Translations under genes and position numbers: made by a program
Source: Vibrio sp. UBA2441
Lineage (GTDB): Bacteria > Pseudomonadota > Gammaproteobacteria > Enterobacterales > Vibrionaceae
DNA: 14,778 bases
Direction: 5' to 3'
Assembly (NCBI GenBank): GCA_002342685.1
Contig: DDQN01000006.1
Coordinates: forward strand, 1 to 14,778
In this document: one piece after another, positions 1-7,197 of the stretch
How the letters are laid out: each line of letters opens with the position of its first letter
Numbering within the stretch: position 1 is the stretch's first letter
Notes under the pieces: model-generated
What the model saw: the letters and a program-made list of their open reading frames with translations, nothing else
Databases searched by the model: none
What the model was told of the DNA's origin: nothing

Positions 1-106
1 CCCCCTCCCCCCGAGTACCATACTTTTGAAGTCACTTGCTTGTAGGCATTTAGATGCAACATTTAAAACCAATATGCTATGTACCTAAATTGGGCAGAAT
101 CTATTA

Positions 107-1765
107 TTGAGGAACCCCTTTCCCACATGCGGTTATTTCTTAATGGATATTGAACATAGTTGCCTTGATATTGAAACACTCTCCCAATTTGTTTCTCAAT
201 CGCTCAATAGTAATGAATCATTTTTACATATGATCTTAGATGTTGTTGACGATATAGAAGCTGTTATTTGCGCAAAGGATATATCTGGTAGACACTATTT
301 AGTTAATAGGTATTACGAACAAGCCATAGGAATACCCCTCTCAAATGTGCTGGGTAAAACCGACCATGAAATTTTTTCATTTTCCCCAGAGATAGCCACC
401 TCTATTCGAAAGAAAGATATTGAAGTAATGGAGAATAAAAAAAAATGCAGTTTCGAAGAAAAAGTTCCCGATATAGATAATAACTACCGGTGGTACTTTA
501 CCAACAAAGCCCCCATATTTTCTCATGAAGGTCATGTAACAGGTGTCGTCTGTTTGGCTATAGACATAACTAAACAAAAAATACTTGAAGAAAAACTACT
601 AAAAGCAACTCAGGCCAAAAACACTTTCTTAGCTAAAATGAGCCATGAAATAAGAACTCCTATCAGCGCAATATCAGGTTACCTCGAATTGGCAAAAAAT
701 AGCGATGAAGAAAAGTGTCGCTCTTATCTAAATAAAATGACTATTTCAGTAGACCATTTACTTAACCTTGTAGACGATATTTTGGACTTATCTTCAATAG
801 AAGAAAATAAACTTGAACTGAGTACTGTCGACTTTACTGTTCACCACTTATTAGCCAGTGTCATTGATAATCTTCAACATAAAGCCGTAGCAAACAATAT
901 TAGTATAATTAAAAATTATGCCACCGATACAAACGACGTCTTACATGGAGACAAAACACGTATAAAACAGATTGTGTTTAACCTGGTATCCAATGCAATT
1001 AAGTTTTCTCACGATGATAATGTTGAAATAAGAGCGAATGTCATAAAAACTAAAAAAGCAAATCAACGCAAGCTAATGATCTTTGTGAAAGACCGTGGCA
1101 TAGGCATTGAGCCAGAGAAAAGAAAACTGGTATTCAAAGCCTTTGAGCAGCTTAATAGTTCAATCCACTTCTTTGAGGGCACAGGGTTGGGGTTATCCAT
1201 TGTAAAAGAGTTATCTGCACTCATGGGAGGTTCAGTAAAAATATTTTCTCAACTAAACAAAGGCACTATAGTAGCTGTATCCATTCCACTCATGCTAAGT
1301 GATAACACATGCGTCCAATCTGAATATTGTGATGACGTAAAGTTAAATAAAAAAGAAGTGGATTTAAAAGGACGTGTTATTTGTGTCGTAGAAGATCAAG
1401 CGTTTAACCGAGAAATACTAGAGACCATAATCACACTGGCAGGTGCAAGCTGCATTTCATTTGAAGACGGATCAGACCTAATTCAAGCAATAGAAGCAAA
1501 CGAAATCACGCAAACTATAGATTGCTTTCTACTGGATGTGCACATGCCTATATTAAGCGGTCCTGAAACCTTAACCAGATTAAGGCAATACCGACAATAC
1601 CAGCACTCACCCGCATATATTGTCACCGCAGACGCGATAAAAAGTAACCTAGAAGAATATCTCTCTTGCTCACAAAAACTGAGTGGTATTTTCATAAAAC
1701 CAATTAAGAGAGATGAGCTTATTTCGGTATTGCACTCTCTACCAAAAACTGACCACTTAATTTGA
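107..1765 (+). CDS. Soluble PAS hybrid histidine kinase with C-terminal receiver domain
   Basis: This is a cytosolic sensor kinase that should autophosphorylate on His and pass the phosphate to its own receiver Asp. Numbering is from TTG 107. A PAS fold lies at about 40-160 (GKTDHEIF at 83-90) and is followed by a short helical linker. The HisKA H-box is MSHEIRTP with His180. The HATPase has the N-box FNLVSNAIKF (291-300), DRGIGI (329-334) and GTGLGLS (358-364). The receiver (about 422-545) has the acidic pair E429-D430, phospho-acceptor Asp477 in LLDVHMP, Thr507 and Lys531. No membrane segment or signal peptide is seen, so the ligand is probably intracellular or a redox state or cofactor. 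There is no HPt or DNA-binding output, so it needs a partner encoded elsewhere. Start: TTG 107 is the longest; ATG 143 gives 540 aa and keeps all domains. Neither start has a convincing Shine-Dalgarno, so ATG 143 is slightly favoured. Specific ligand unknown. Confidence 0.9.
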   Translation: MRNPFPTCGYFLMDIEHSCLDIETLSQFVSQSLNSNESFLHMILDVVDDIEAVICAKDISGRHYLVNRYYEQAIGIPLSNVLGKTDHEIFSFSPEIATSIRKKDIEVMENKKKCSFEEKVPDIDNNYRWYFTNKAPIFSHEGHVTGVVCLAIDITKQKILEEKLLKATQAKNTFLAKMSHEIRTPISAISGYLELAKNSDEEKCRSYLNKMTISVDHLLNLVDDILDLSSIEENKLELSTVDFTVHHLLASVIDNLQHKAVANNISIIKNYATDTNDVLHGDKTRIKQIVFNLVSNAIKFSHDDNVEIRANVIKTKKANQRKLMIFVKDRGIGIEPEKRKLVFKAFEQLNSSIHFFEGTGLGLSIVKELSALMGGSVKIFSQLNKGTIVAVSIPLMLSDNTCVQSEYCDDVKLNKKEVDLKGRVICVVEDQAFNREILETIITLAGASCISFEDGSDLIQAIEANEITQTIDCFLLDVHMPILSGPETLTRLRQYRQYQHSPAYIVTADAIKSNLEEYLSCSQKLSGIFIKPIKRDELISVLHSLPKTDHLI

Positions 1766-1807
1766 CTCAGGAGCTAAAGCTACCCAACGTTTTCTGAAGA
1801 TTACTGC

Positions 1808-1840
1808 AATAAAAGTGACTCACTATAAGTCACTTTTATT
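1808..1840. terminator. Bidirectional intrinsic terminator between kinase and yggE
   Basis: A perfect 13-bp stem pairs 1808-1820 with 1828-1840 across a 7-nt loop (CACTATA). The arms start and end in A/T-rich runs, so both strands read GTGACT pairing followed by TTTTATT. It lies between the stop codons of two convergent genes, as expected for a shared terminator. Confidence 0.8.
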
Positions 1841-1855
1841 AAAAGCGCTGAAATG

Positions 1856-2551
1856 TCACTTAATCCTATAAGTCACATTCACACTGTCTTTGATAATGAT
1901 CGCCGTATCCTGGTAGGTGGAACTCACACTCGGTTGAGCTTCCATTGACATCGCCTTGTACATCACCGGGCGATTTGGGGTTTTGTCGTAACTGATTTTC
2001 CATACACCATCCAGCTGTGAAGCAAAACCTTCGGCCAGAGAAGCCGCTTTTCTGTTTGCATCCTTGATAGCCGCTTGTCGGGCAAGCTCTTGATAATGCT
2101 CCCTCTCTTTTACCTTAAGCTGAATATTATCAATGCGGTTGATCCCATCCCCTAAAGCACCATCCAGATAAGCATTTAGATTGTCTAAATTGACCACGGT
2201 TACCGTAATCCGTCGAGATGCCTTGTAGCCAACCAACTCTGATTTACCTGACTTTGGGTAATGATACTTGGGGGAAAGATATAGATTACTACTAATAATA
2301 TCCTCTTTTTCAACACCTTCGGATGTTAATCGATTTATAAAAGCAGTAACAACATCATCAACCCTTTTTTTTGCCTGCTCTGCAGTCAACATGGACTCTT
2401 CCACCTGTACAGAAAACTCAGCCATATCTGGTTTAGCGACTATCTCGCCGTAGCCTGTCGTTTCTATATGTGCAAAATTAGGTTCTATAGCAAGGACTTT
2501 TGTCGTGACAATACAAAACAAAAGCGGAACGAGTACTAAGATACGTTTCAT
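1856..2551 (-). CDS. yggE: YggE-like SIMPL-domain (DUF541) periplasmic protein
   Basis: The protein is 231 aa from ATG 2551, close to E. coli YggE in length. An N-terminal signal peptide is clear: Lys-Arg, a hydrophobic stretch, and VLA before IEPN, with likely cleavage after about residue 21, so the mature protein is periplasmic. The SIMPL/DUF541 pattern follows: TGYGEIVAKPDMA near the mature N-terminus, then a helix with G..KEDI, then LSPKY.Y, VGYKASR, a D.A..DGINRI segment and an AR.AA..DA.RKA helix. YggE is reported to lower oxidative stress in E. coli; the biochemical activity of the family is not settled. A TTG one codon upstream (2554) is possible. AAGAAGG lies 9 nt before the ATG, which favours ATG 2551. 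It sits downstream of argP on the same strand, as part of the conserved argO/argP/yggE neighbourhood. Confidence 0.88.
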   Translation of the reverse strand: MKRILVLVPLLFCIVTTKVLAIEPNFAHIETTGYGEIVAKPDMAEFSVQVEESMLTAEQAKKRVDDVVTAFINRLTSEGVEKEDIISSNLYLSPKYHYPKSGKSELVGYKASRRITVTVVNLDNLNAYLDGALGDGINRIDNIQLKVKEREHYQELARQAAIKDANRKAASLAEGFASQLDGVWKISYDKTPNRPVMYKAMSMEAQPSVSSTYQDTAIIIKDSVNVTYRIK

Positions 2552-2627
2552 CAATAATAACCTTCTTGATAAGATATGGGGCTTTCCCCGAGCACGGTGT
2601 CTCCCTATCTTAGACTCTTTTTTTCAT

Positions 2628-2639
2628 ATGAGTACTCAT
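2628..2639. other. Perfect 12-bp palindrome upstream of yggE
   Basis: ATGAGTACTCAT reads the same on both strands and lies about 80 nt upstream of the yggE start, in the argP-yggE gap. It could be an operator. No regulator is recognised and chance is possible in AT-rich DNA. Confidence 0.3.
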
Positions 2640-2650
2640 TGACCCGATGT

Positions 2651-2678
2651 TTGACACAAATTTTACTCAGTCTATAGA
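2651..2678 (+). promoter_or_regulatory. Sigma70-like promoter pointing antisense into argP
   Basis: TTGACA (2651-2656) is a perfect -35 hexamer. It is followed after 16 bp by TATAGA (2673-2678), which matches five of six -10 positions. The promoter faces right, into the 3' end of argP on the opposite strand, with no sense gene downstream. This is sequence match only; transcription is not shown. Confidence 0.4.
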
Positions 2679-2694
2679 AAATTCACTTCTACTT

Positions 2695-3591
2695 TCATTG
2701 AGGTAAGTGTTCATGAGCATAGTTAATAATGGACTGAGACAACTGCTTGAGTAACCCACTTTCCAATTGCCAGTGGTGCCAATACAGTCGGTGTGGAATG
2801 TTAAACTCAGGCGTGATGTTAACTAACTCCCCGGTTGCTAGCTCTTGTTCTATTTGAGGCCGGGGGATTAAACAATATGCATTGCCCAATTTGGCTAATT
2901 TCACAAAGGCTTCAGAGCTGCGTACGGTATGTTTAACTACATTACTGATAGATAGAGAAAAGTTTTTCTGAATAAACATCTCATGCATATGGTCATACTG
3001 GTTAAACACCACTGCAGGGGCATGTAACAACGCTTCACGAGTAACGCCATGCTGGAAATAACGCTGGTAAAAACTAGGGCTACATACACAAAGGTATTCC
3101 ATTGTCCCTAAGTAGTCAGCAGAACAACCGACAATGGGTTTAGGCTCGATGCTAATCGCCCCCACGACTTCACCACTACGTAACTTTTCTAGAGTTCGCT
3201 TCTCATCTTCTACAATAAGGTTCAGTTCAAGATTAGATTCTGATAACAGTGATGCAAGACTTGGTAACAGCCACGTTGCTAACGAGTCTGCATTCGTTGC
3301 CACGGAAAGAGAGAGCAGTTTATCTCTGTCGTTGGCACTTAATTCAGGTAGCAAATCTTGTTCTAATAAGCAAACACGACGATAGAGCCCCAGCAATTTT
3401 TTTCCCGCTTCTGTAGGCTTTGGTGGTTGCCCTCTAATCAGTACAGGCTGCGCTACCCACCGCTCTAACTGCTTGATTCGCTGAGAAACTGCGGACTGAG
3501 AAATGCAAAGCTCTTCAGATGCTTTTTCAAAACTCCTTTGGTTTATAATCTCATCAAGCGCTTCAATCCATCGATAATCTAATCCCCGCAT
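2695..3591 (-). CDS. argP: LysR-type regulator ArgP (IciA family)
   Basis: The 298-aa protein is full length for ArgP. The N-terminus (DYRWIEALDEI...RSFEKASEELCISQSAVSQRIKQLE) is a LysR winged helix-turn-helix nearly colinear with E. coli ArgP, including LCI.QSAVSQRIKQLE and PP.PTE.GKKLL. Residues from about 90 onward form the two-lobe effector-binding domain. In E. coli, ArgP activates argO in response to arginine (or canavanine) and is antagonised by lysine. Here it is divergent from argO with a 129-bp shared control region, as expected for autoregulation plus activation of the exporter. ATG 3591 is set by an excellent GAAGGAGG 4 nt upstream. The next gene downstream, yggE, is about 140 nt away. 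Confidence 0.93.
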   Translation of the reverse strand: MRGLDYRWIEALDEIINQRSFEKASEELCISQSAVSQRIKQLERWVAQPVLIRGQPPKPTEAGKKLLGLYRRVCLLEQDLLPELSANDRDKLLSLSVATNADSLATWLLPSLASLLSESNLELNLIVEDEKRTLEKLRSGEVVGAISIEPKPIVGCSADYLGTMEYLCVCSPSFYQRYFQHGVTREALLHAPAVVFNQYDHMHEMFIQKNFSLSISNVVKHTVRSSEAFVKLAKLGNAYCLIPRPQIEQELATGELVNITPEFNIPHRLYWHHWQLESGLLKQLSQSIINYAHEHLPQ

Positions 3592-3627
3592 ACGTCCTCC
3601 TTCAGTTAAAAATCCATCATAAGTTTA

Positions 3628-3644
3628 ACTTATCAGTGATAAGT
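3628..3644. promoter_or_regulatory. Candidate ArgP operator (perfect 8-bp dyad, T-N11-A)
   Basis: ACTTATCA-G-TGATAAGT is a perfect inverted repeat with a one-base centre (3636), in the middle of the divergent argP-argO gap. It contains the LysR-family T-N11-A signature (T3630 to A3642). A possible argO -10, TATAAC, is at 3675-3680, which would place the dyad near -50, a usual LysR activator location. Assignment to ArgP is inferred from position. Confidence 0.55.
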
Positions 3645-3720
3645 ATTATTAGTTATATTTATTCAAAGTCTTTCTATAACCTAAAGAAAATCAAGATAAA
3701 CAAACAACACAGGAGTTTCA

Positions 3721-4350
3721 GTGAGTTTTTGGATTTTACTTCAAGGCTTCGGTTTAAACGCCGGAATGATCATTCCCATCGGAGCTCAGAATGCCTATGT
3801 ACTTAATCAAGGCATAAATCGGCAGCACCACATAACCACAGCAACACTTTGTAGCATTATGGACATTATTTTAGTATCTGCGGGAATATTTGGTGGGGGC
3901 ACGATATTGTCACAAAATCAAACGCTGCTAACATCAGTGACCCTTGGTGGCATACTGTTTCTGAGTTATTACGGTTATCTATCATTAAAGAGTGCTTTTA
4001 ATCATACCGCAGAGGCTAAAAATAGTGCTGCAATAGTTAAAGGGCGCTTTGCTGTTATTATGGGAGCGTTGGCCGTTACGGTATTGAACCCTCAGGTTTA
4101 CCTCGATACTGTCGTAATTTTAGGCTCTATTGGTGCTCAATTTAATGGTAACGACCGAATAGCGTTTGCCATAGGGACTGCCCTATCATCGATAGTCTGG
4201 TTCTATGGGCTTTCACTTGGAGCCGCAAAATTAGCGCCAACACTGTCAAAACCAAAGGTAAAAAAAGGCATTGATATCGTTGTCGCGGTGATCATGTTTA
4301 TTGTTGCTATCTCACTATGTAACCAGCTATGGAGTTCATATATAAAATGA
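3721..4350 (+). CDS. argO: Arginine exporter ArgO (LysE family)
   Basis: This inner-membrane exporter is 209 aa, against about 211 for E. coli ArgO. About six hydrophobic helices are visible. The family signature near the N-terminus is GLNAGMIIPIGAQNAYVLNQG-like, where E. coli has PLGPQNAFV: the Pro of the P-x-N context is Ala here. AGIFGG and VTVLNPQVYLDTVVILGS in the middle closely match E. coli. ArgO exports L-arginine and its toxic analogue canavanine under ArgP control. The start is GTG 3721, supported by AGGAG at 3711-3715. The stop (TGA 4348-4350) overlaps the ATG of the following deacylase gene, so the two are probably translationally coupled. Confidence 0.92.
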   Translation: MSFWILLQGFGLNAGMIIPIGAQNAYVLNQGINRQHHITTATLCSIMDIILVSAGIFGGGTILSQNQTLLTSVTLGGILFLSYYGYLSLKSAFNHTAEAKNSAAIVKGRFAVIMGALAVTVLNPQVYLDTVVILGSIGAQFNGNDRIAFAIGTALSSIVWFYGLSLGAAKLAPTLSKPKVKKGIDIVVAVIMFIVAISLCNQLWSSYIK

Positions 4351-4829
4351 AACGCTTAGAAGAGATATATCAGTTTAATCTAGAGTTACTCGAACAGTGC
4401 AACATCAAATATAAACAGTGGCAGCATGAACCTATCCTTGATTTTGAAACCGATGAAAGAGTTTCAAAACAGCTTGGATTAACTGGAACCATGAGTAAAA
4501 GCTTATTTCTTAAATTGAAAGGCGGCGGGTTTGCGCTATTTCTGACAGAAAAAGATAAGAGGCTAGATAAACACGCAATTAAAAACGTATTGGGAAAACG
4601 CGTATCCATTTGCAGCCCAGAAGAGATGACGGCTGAAATAGGCTGCTTACCCGGCGCAGTATGTCCCTTAGGTTTACCCAAACATATTCAAATAGTGGTT
4701 GATCAGACAATGATTGAAAAAGAAGAGATTCTTTATACCCCGGGTTATCCGGAAAAGACCTTTGCTTTTTCAGGAAGCGACCTGCCAAAGTTATTAGAGC
4801 GTATTGCAAATACAATCCATCTAATCTAA
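4347..4829 (+). CDS. YbaK/EbsC-type aminoacyl-tRNA deacylase-like protein
   Basis: This is a 160-aa single-domain protein of the YbaK / prolyl-tRNA synthetase-associated fold, a family that hydrolyses mischarged tRNAs in trans. Features, numbered from ATG 4347: TGTMSKSLFLKLKGG (47-60) with the conserved lysine region (Lys51, Lys56), ALFLTEKDKRLD, and the YbaK-type loop LPGAVCPLGLP (101-111). The length is typical. An upstream in-frame ATG (4329) would add six residues but has no ribosome site. ATG 4347 overlaps the argO stop as ATGA with GGAG about 12 nt upstream, so I prefer it. The tRNA specificity cannot be read from sequence. Co-transcription with argO suggests a link to arginine or its analogues. 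It ends 3 nt before a strong hairpin. Confidence 0.83.
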   Translation: MKRLEEIYQFNLELLEQCNIKYKQWQHEPILDFETDERVSKQLGLTGTMSKSLFLKLKGGGFALFLTEKDKRLDKHAIKNVLGKRVSICSPEEMTAEIGCLPGAVCPLGLPKHIQIVVDQTMIEKEEILYTPGYPEKTFAFSGSDLPKLLERIANTIHLI

Positions 4830-4831
4830 AA

Positions 4832-4852
4832 AAAGGGGCTAAAAGCCCCTTT
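4832..4852. terminator. Bidirectional terminator between the deacylase gene and mscS
   Basis: A 9-bp stem (4832-4840 with 4844-4852; AAAGGGGCT / AGCCCCTTT) closes a 3-nt loop. On the minus strand the hairpin is followed by a run of T, and on the plus strand by TTCC. It sits between convergent stop codons and is GC-rich, so it is a strong terminator, best for mscS. Confidence 0.85.
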
Positions 4853-4859
4853 CCAATTT

Positions 4860-5726
4860 CTATGCTGCATCTACTTTATTGAGATGAACATCCATTTGTG
4901 GGAAAGGAATTTCAATACCTTCCTTATCCAGAGCTTCTTTTATACCTTGAAGCGAATCAAAGTACACATTCCAATAATCCGAAGTCTTACACCAAGGTCG
5001 CACGACAAAATTGACCGAAGAATCAGCCAAGGCAGATACGCCTATTTGAATCCCGGGCTCCTTTAAAATGCGCTGATCTGCTTCCAATACACTCAAAATA
5101 ACTTGTTTTGTTTTCTGTAGATCCGCGCTATAAGAGACACCGATAACATGATCTACTCGACGGGTATCATGGCGCGAGTAGTTAACTATAGCTCCGTTGA
5201 TCACCGAACCATTAGGGACTACCACCATTTTATTATCAGGTGTCGTCAGAATTGTCTGAAAAATTTGAATCGAGTCTACCGAGCCGGCTACACCACCAAT
5301 CTCAACATAATCACCCGATTTAAACGGGCGAAATGCAACAATCAGTACACCAGCAGCAAAGTTGGATAGAGAGCCTTGTAATGCAAGACCAACAGCCAAA
5401 CCCGCGGCACCGATAACAGCAACAACAGAAGCAGTCTGAACACCAAGACGCCCCAATGCCGCAATCAATACAATAACAAACAACAAGTAACGTACTAACG
5501 CATGAACAAAGTCAACGACCGCTTTATCCATCTTCTTCTTATTCAAGATCTTAGCGACGCTATTCGCGATTGCTTTTACAATGATATTACCAATAAACAG
5601 GATCAGAACAGCAGAGATAATATTCACACCATACTGAATCAATAATTCTGAATTATTAGTAAACCAAGTCTCAACCATAGAGATACTTTCCGTCATCTCT
5701 TTTACCACTGAATCTTCACTAGCCAT
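4860..5726 (-). CDS. mscS: Small-conductance mechanosensitive channel MscS
   Basis: The 288-aa protein is nearly colinear with E. coli MscS (286 aa). It forms a homoheptameric inner-membrane channel that opens under tension and releases solutes on hypo-osmotic shock. TM1 is about 29-57, TM2 about 68-91 and the pore-lining TM3 about 95-130, with the Gly/Ala pattern GAAGLAVGLALQGSLSNFAAG. Leu110 and Leu114 correspond to the E. coli pore-seal Leu105 and Leu109, and Gly118 to the hinge Gly113. The cytosolic vestibule follows, with FRPF..GDYVEIGGVAG and VVPNGSVI motifs, ending in IPFPQMDVH. ATG 5726 has AAGG 9 nt upstream. It lies downstream of fbaA, separated by a terminator and about 250 bp, so it probably has its own promoter. 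Confidence 0.95.
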   Translation of the reverse strand: MASEDSVVKEMTESISMVETWFTNNSELLIQYGVNIISAVLILFIGNIIVKAIANSVAKILNKKKMDKAVVDFVHALVRYLLFVIVLIAALGRLGVQTASVVAVIGAAGLAVGLALQGSLSNFAAGVLIVAFRPFKSGDYVEIGGVAGSVDSIQIFQTILTTPDNKMVVVPNGSVINGAIVNYSRHDTRRVDHVIGVSYSADLQKTKQVILSVLEADQRILKEPGIQIGVSALADSSVNFVVRPWCKTSDYWNVYFDSLQGIKEALDKEGIEIPFPQMDVHLNKVDAA

Positions 5727-5856
5727 ATTATCTTGCCTTAAACCGTTGTTATCCCTATGGGAATAAATGCATCACCCATACAGGCCAAGCATTAAAAGTG
5801 TTATTCGATTAAGATAAACCAACTCAATGAGTAAGATCCAGAACATTAACTGGAAA

Positions 5857-5884
5857 TTAATAATTTAATAGCATTTATACTCAA
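5857..5884 (-). promoter_or_regulatory. Possible mscS promoter
   Basis: On the minus strand, TTGAGT (5879-5884) is spaced 16 bp from TATTAA (5857-5862). It lies about 130 nt before the mscS ATG and after the fbaA terminator. The hexamer matches are moderate in an AT-rich gap, so this is only a candidate. Confidence 0.25.
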
Positions 5885-5926
5885 TTAGAAACAATTTATC
5901 CCAGCCGAAACAAGTATTACAGGCGT

Positions 5927-5952
5927 AAAAAAGCCGCTAATTAAAGCGGCTT
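5927..5952 (-). terminator. Intrinsic terminator after fbaA
   Basis: AAGCCGCT (5931-5938) pairs with AGCGGCTT (5945-5952) around a 6-nt AT loop. On the minus strand the stem is followed by TTTTT (5926-5930 region). It lies about 25 nt past the fbaA stop and separates fbaA from mscS. Confidence 0.8.
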
Positions 5953-5975
5953 CAGATATCTATCTAAACGATAAA

Positions 5976-7052
5976 TTATAGAACGTCAATCGCGTTCAGG
6001 TCAGCAAATGCTTTTTCAAGACGAGTAACCATAGAAGCTTGACCAGCACGTAGCCATACACGTGGATCGTAGAACTTCTTGTTTGGCGCAGCTTCGCCAG
6101 TTGGGTTACCGATTTGACCTTGTAGGAAATCGAAGTTTTCAGCAGAGTAAGTACGGATGCCGTCCCAAGTTGCCCATTGTGTATCTGTATCGATGTTCAT
6201 TTTGATAACACCGTAACCGATAGACTCTTGGATTTCTTCTTCAGAAGAACCAGAACCACCGTGGAATACGAAGTTTAGAGCGTTAGGTGCAATGCCGAAT
6301 TTCTCTGCACAGTATGCTTGAGAATCACGTAGGATAGTTGGAGTCAGTACAACGTTACCCGCTTGGTAAACACCGTGTACGTTACCGAAAGAAGCAGCAA
6401 TAGTGAAACGTGGGCTGATAGCGTTTAGTTTCTCGTATGCGTATGCAACATCTTCAGGAGAAGTGTAAAGCTCAGACGCGTCCATATCAGAGTTATCAAC
6501 GCCATCTTCTTCACCACCAGTACAACCTAGTTCAATTTCTAGAGTCATACCCATTTTCGCCATGCGAGCAAGATATTGACCAGAAATCTCAATGTTATCT
6601 TCTAGAGACTCTTCAGAAAGGTCGATCATGTGAGAAGAAAATAGAGGCTTACCAGTTTCAGCGAAGAATGCTTCACCAGCGTCTAGCAGACCGTCAATCC
6701 ATGGAAGAAGTTTCTTAGCAGCGTGGTCCGTATGTAGGATAACTGGAACACCGTAAGACTCAGCAACAGCGTGAACGTATTTCGCACCAGATACAGCACC
6801 AAGGATTTGTGCGCCTTGACCTTCTAGTTTAACGCCTTTACCAGCAAAGAAACCTGCACCGCCGTTAGAAAACTGAACAACAACTGGCGCTTTAACTTTA
6901 GCAGCAGCTTCAAGAACACCGTTGATTGAATCAGTGTTTACTACGTTTACCGCTGGAAGAGCAAATTTGTTCTCTTTTGCAACTTCAAATACTTTTTGTA
7001 CGTCATCACCAGAGATAACACCAGGTTTTACGAAATCGAAGATCTTAGACAT
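5976..7052 (-). CDS. fbaA: Class II fructose-bisphosphate aldolase
   Basis: This cytosolic zinc enzyme splits fructose 1,6-bisphosphate into dihydroxyacetone phosphate and glyceraldehyde 3-phosphate, and runs backwards in gluconeogenesis. It has 358 aa, against 359 in E. coli. Zinc ligands and catalytic residues fall at the E. coli positions: Asp109 and His110 in HTDHAAKKLLPW, Glu174 in LEIELG, Glu182 in TGGEEDGVDNS, His226 in FGNVHGVY and His264 in FHGGSGS. ATG 7052 is preceded by AGGA at 8-nt spacing. It follows pgk by 145 bp on the same strand. The preceding gap holds a hairpin and a LacI-family-like palindrome, so fbaA can be both co-transcribed with pgk and separately controlled. Codon choice is that of a highly expressed gene. 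Confidence 0.97.
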   Translation of the reverse strand: MSKIFDFVKPGVISGDDVQKVFEVAKENKFALPAVNVVNTDSINGVLEAAAKVKAPVVVQFSNGGAGFFAGKGVKLEGQGAQILGAVSGAKYVHAVAESYGVPVILHTDHAAKKLLPWIDGLLDAGEAFFAETGKPLFSSHMIDLSEESLEDNIEISGQYLARMAKMGMTLEIELGCTGGEEDGVDNSDMDASELYTSPEDVAYAYEKLNAISPRFTIAASFGNVHGVYQAGNVVLTPTILRDSQAYCAEKFGIAPNALNFVFHGGSGSSEEEIQESIGYGVIKMNIDTDTQWATWDGIRTYSAENFDFLQGQIGNPTGEAAPNKKFYDPRVWLRAGQASMVTRLEKAFADLNAIDVL

Positions 7053-7100
7053 GGAATGAGTCCTATTTTCTGTCGTTTTAAATGAATTCTTGCGAATTTT

Positions 7101-7112
7101 GCAAACGTTTGC
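7101..7112. promoter_or_regulatory. Perfect LacI-family-type palindrome upstream of fbaA
   Basis: GCAAACGTTTGC is a perfect 12-bp palindrome with the central CG typical of LacI/GalR-family operators, 49 nt upstream of the fbaA start. It equals the core of the PurR box as I know it (ACGCAAACGTTTGCGT) and is a poorer fit to the Cra box (TGAAACGTTTCA). A half-site, GCAAACGT, recurs at 7155-7162. The regulator is inferred only. Confidence 0.5.
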
Positions 7113-7163
7113 TCCCTACGCGAGCGGCATTCTATCAATAAATAACCAGTCGCAGCAAACGTA

Positions 7164-7189
7164 AAAGCGGGAATATTCATCCCCGCTTT
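7164..7189 (-). terminator. Hairpin after pgk (weak terminator or processing stem)
   Basis: AAAGCGGG (7164-7171) pairs with CCCGCTTT (7182-7189) over a 10-nt loop, starting about 9 nt past the pgk stop. On the minus strand the stem ends in only TTTTA, so termination is probably partial. That would leave some pgk-fbaA read-through. Confidence 0.55.
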
Positions 7190-7197
7190 ATAAATAA

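Noticed and set aside
1..12. C-rich run at the left edge
   Set aside because: It is an isolated 12-nt tract at the window boundary with no pairing partner or repeat. It could be a sequencing or contig-end effect.
2578..2589. GGGGCTTTCCCC mini-hairpin in the yggE leader
   Set aside because: It has only a 4-bp stem with a 4-nt loop and is not followed by a T-run on either strand, so it is not called a terminator or riboswitch.
4370..4815. Minus-strand open frames of 103 and 78 aa across the YbaK-like gene
   Set aside because: They overlap each other and a recognisable sense gene. The translations show no domain or membrane logic.
6437..6718. 93-aa open frame on the plus strand inside fbaA
   Set aside because: It is antisense to a fully convincing aldolase gene, has low-complexity Gln/His/Leu-rich content and has no ribosome site. 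It is a shadow of codon bias.
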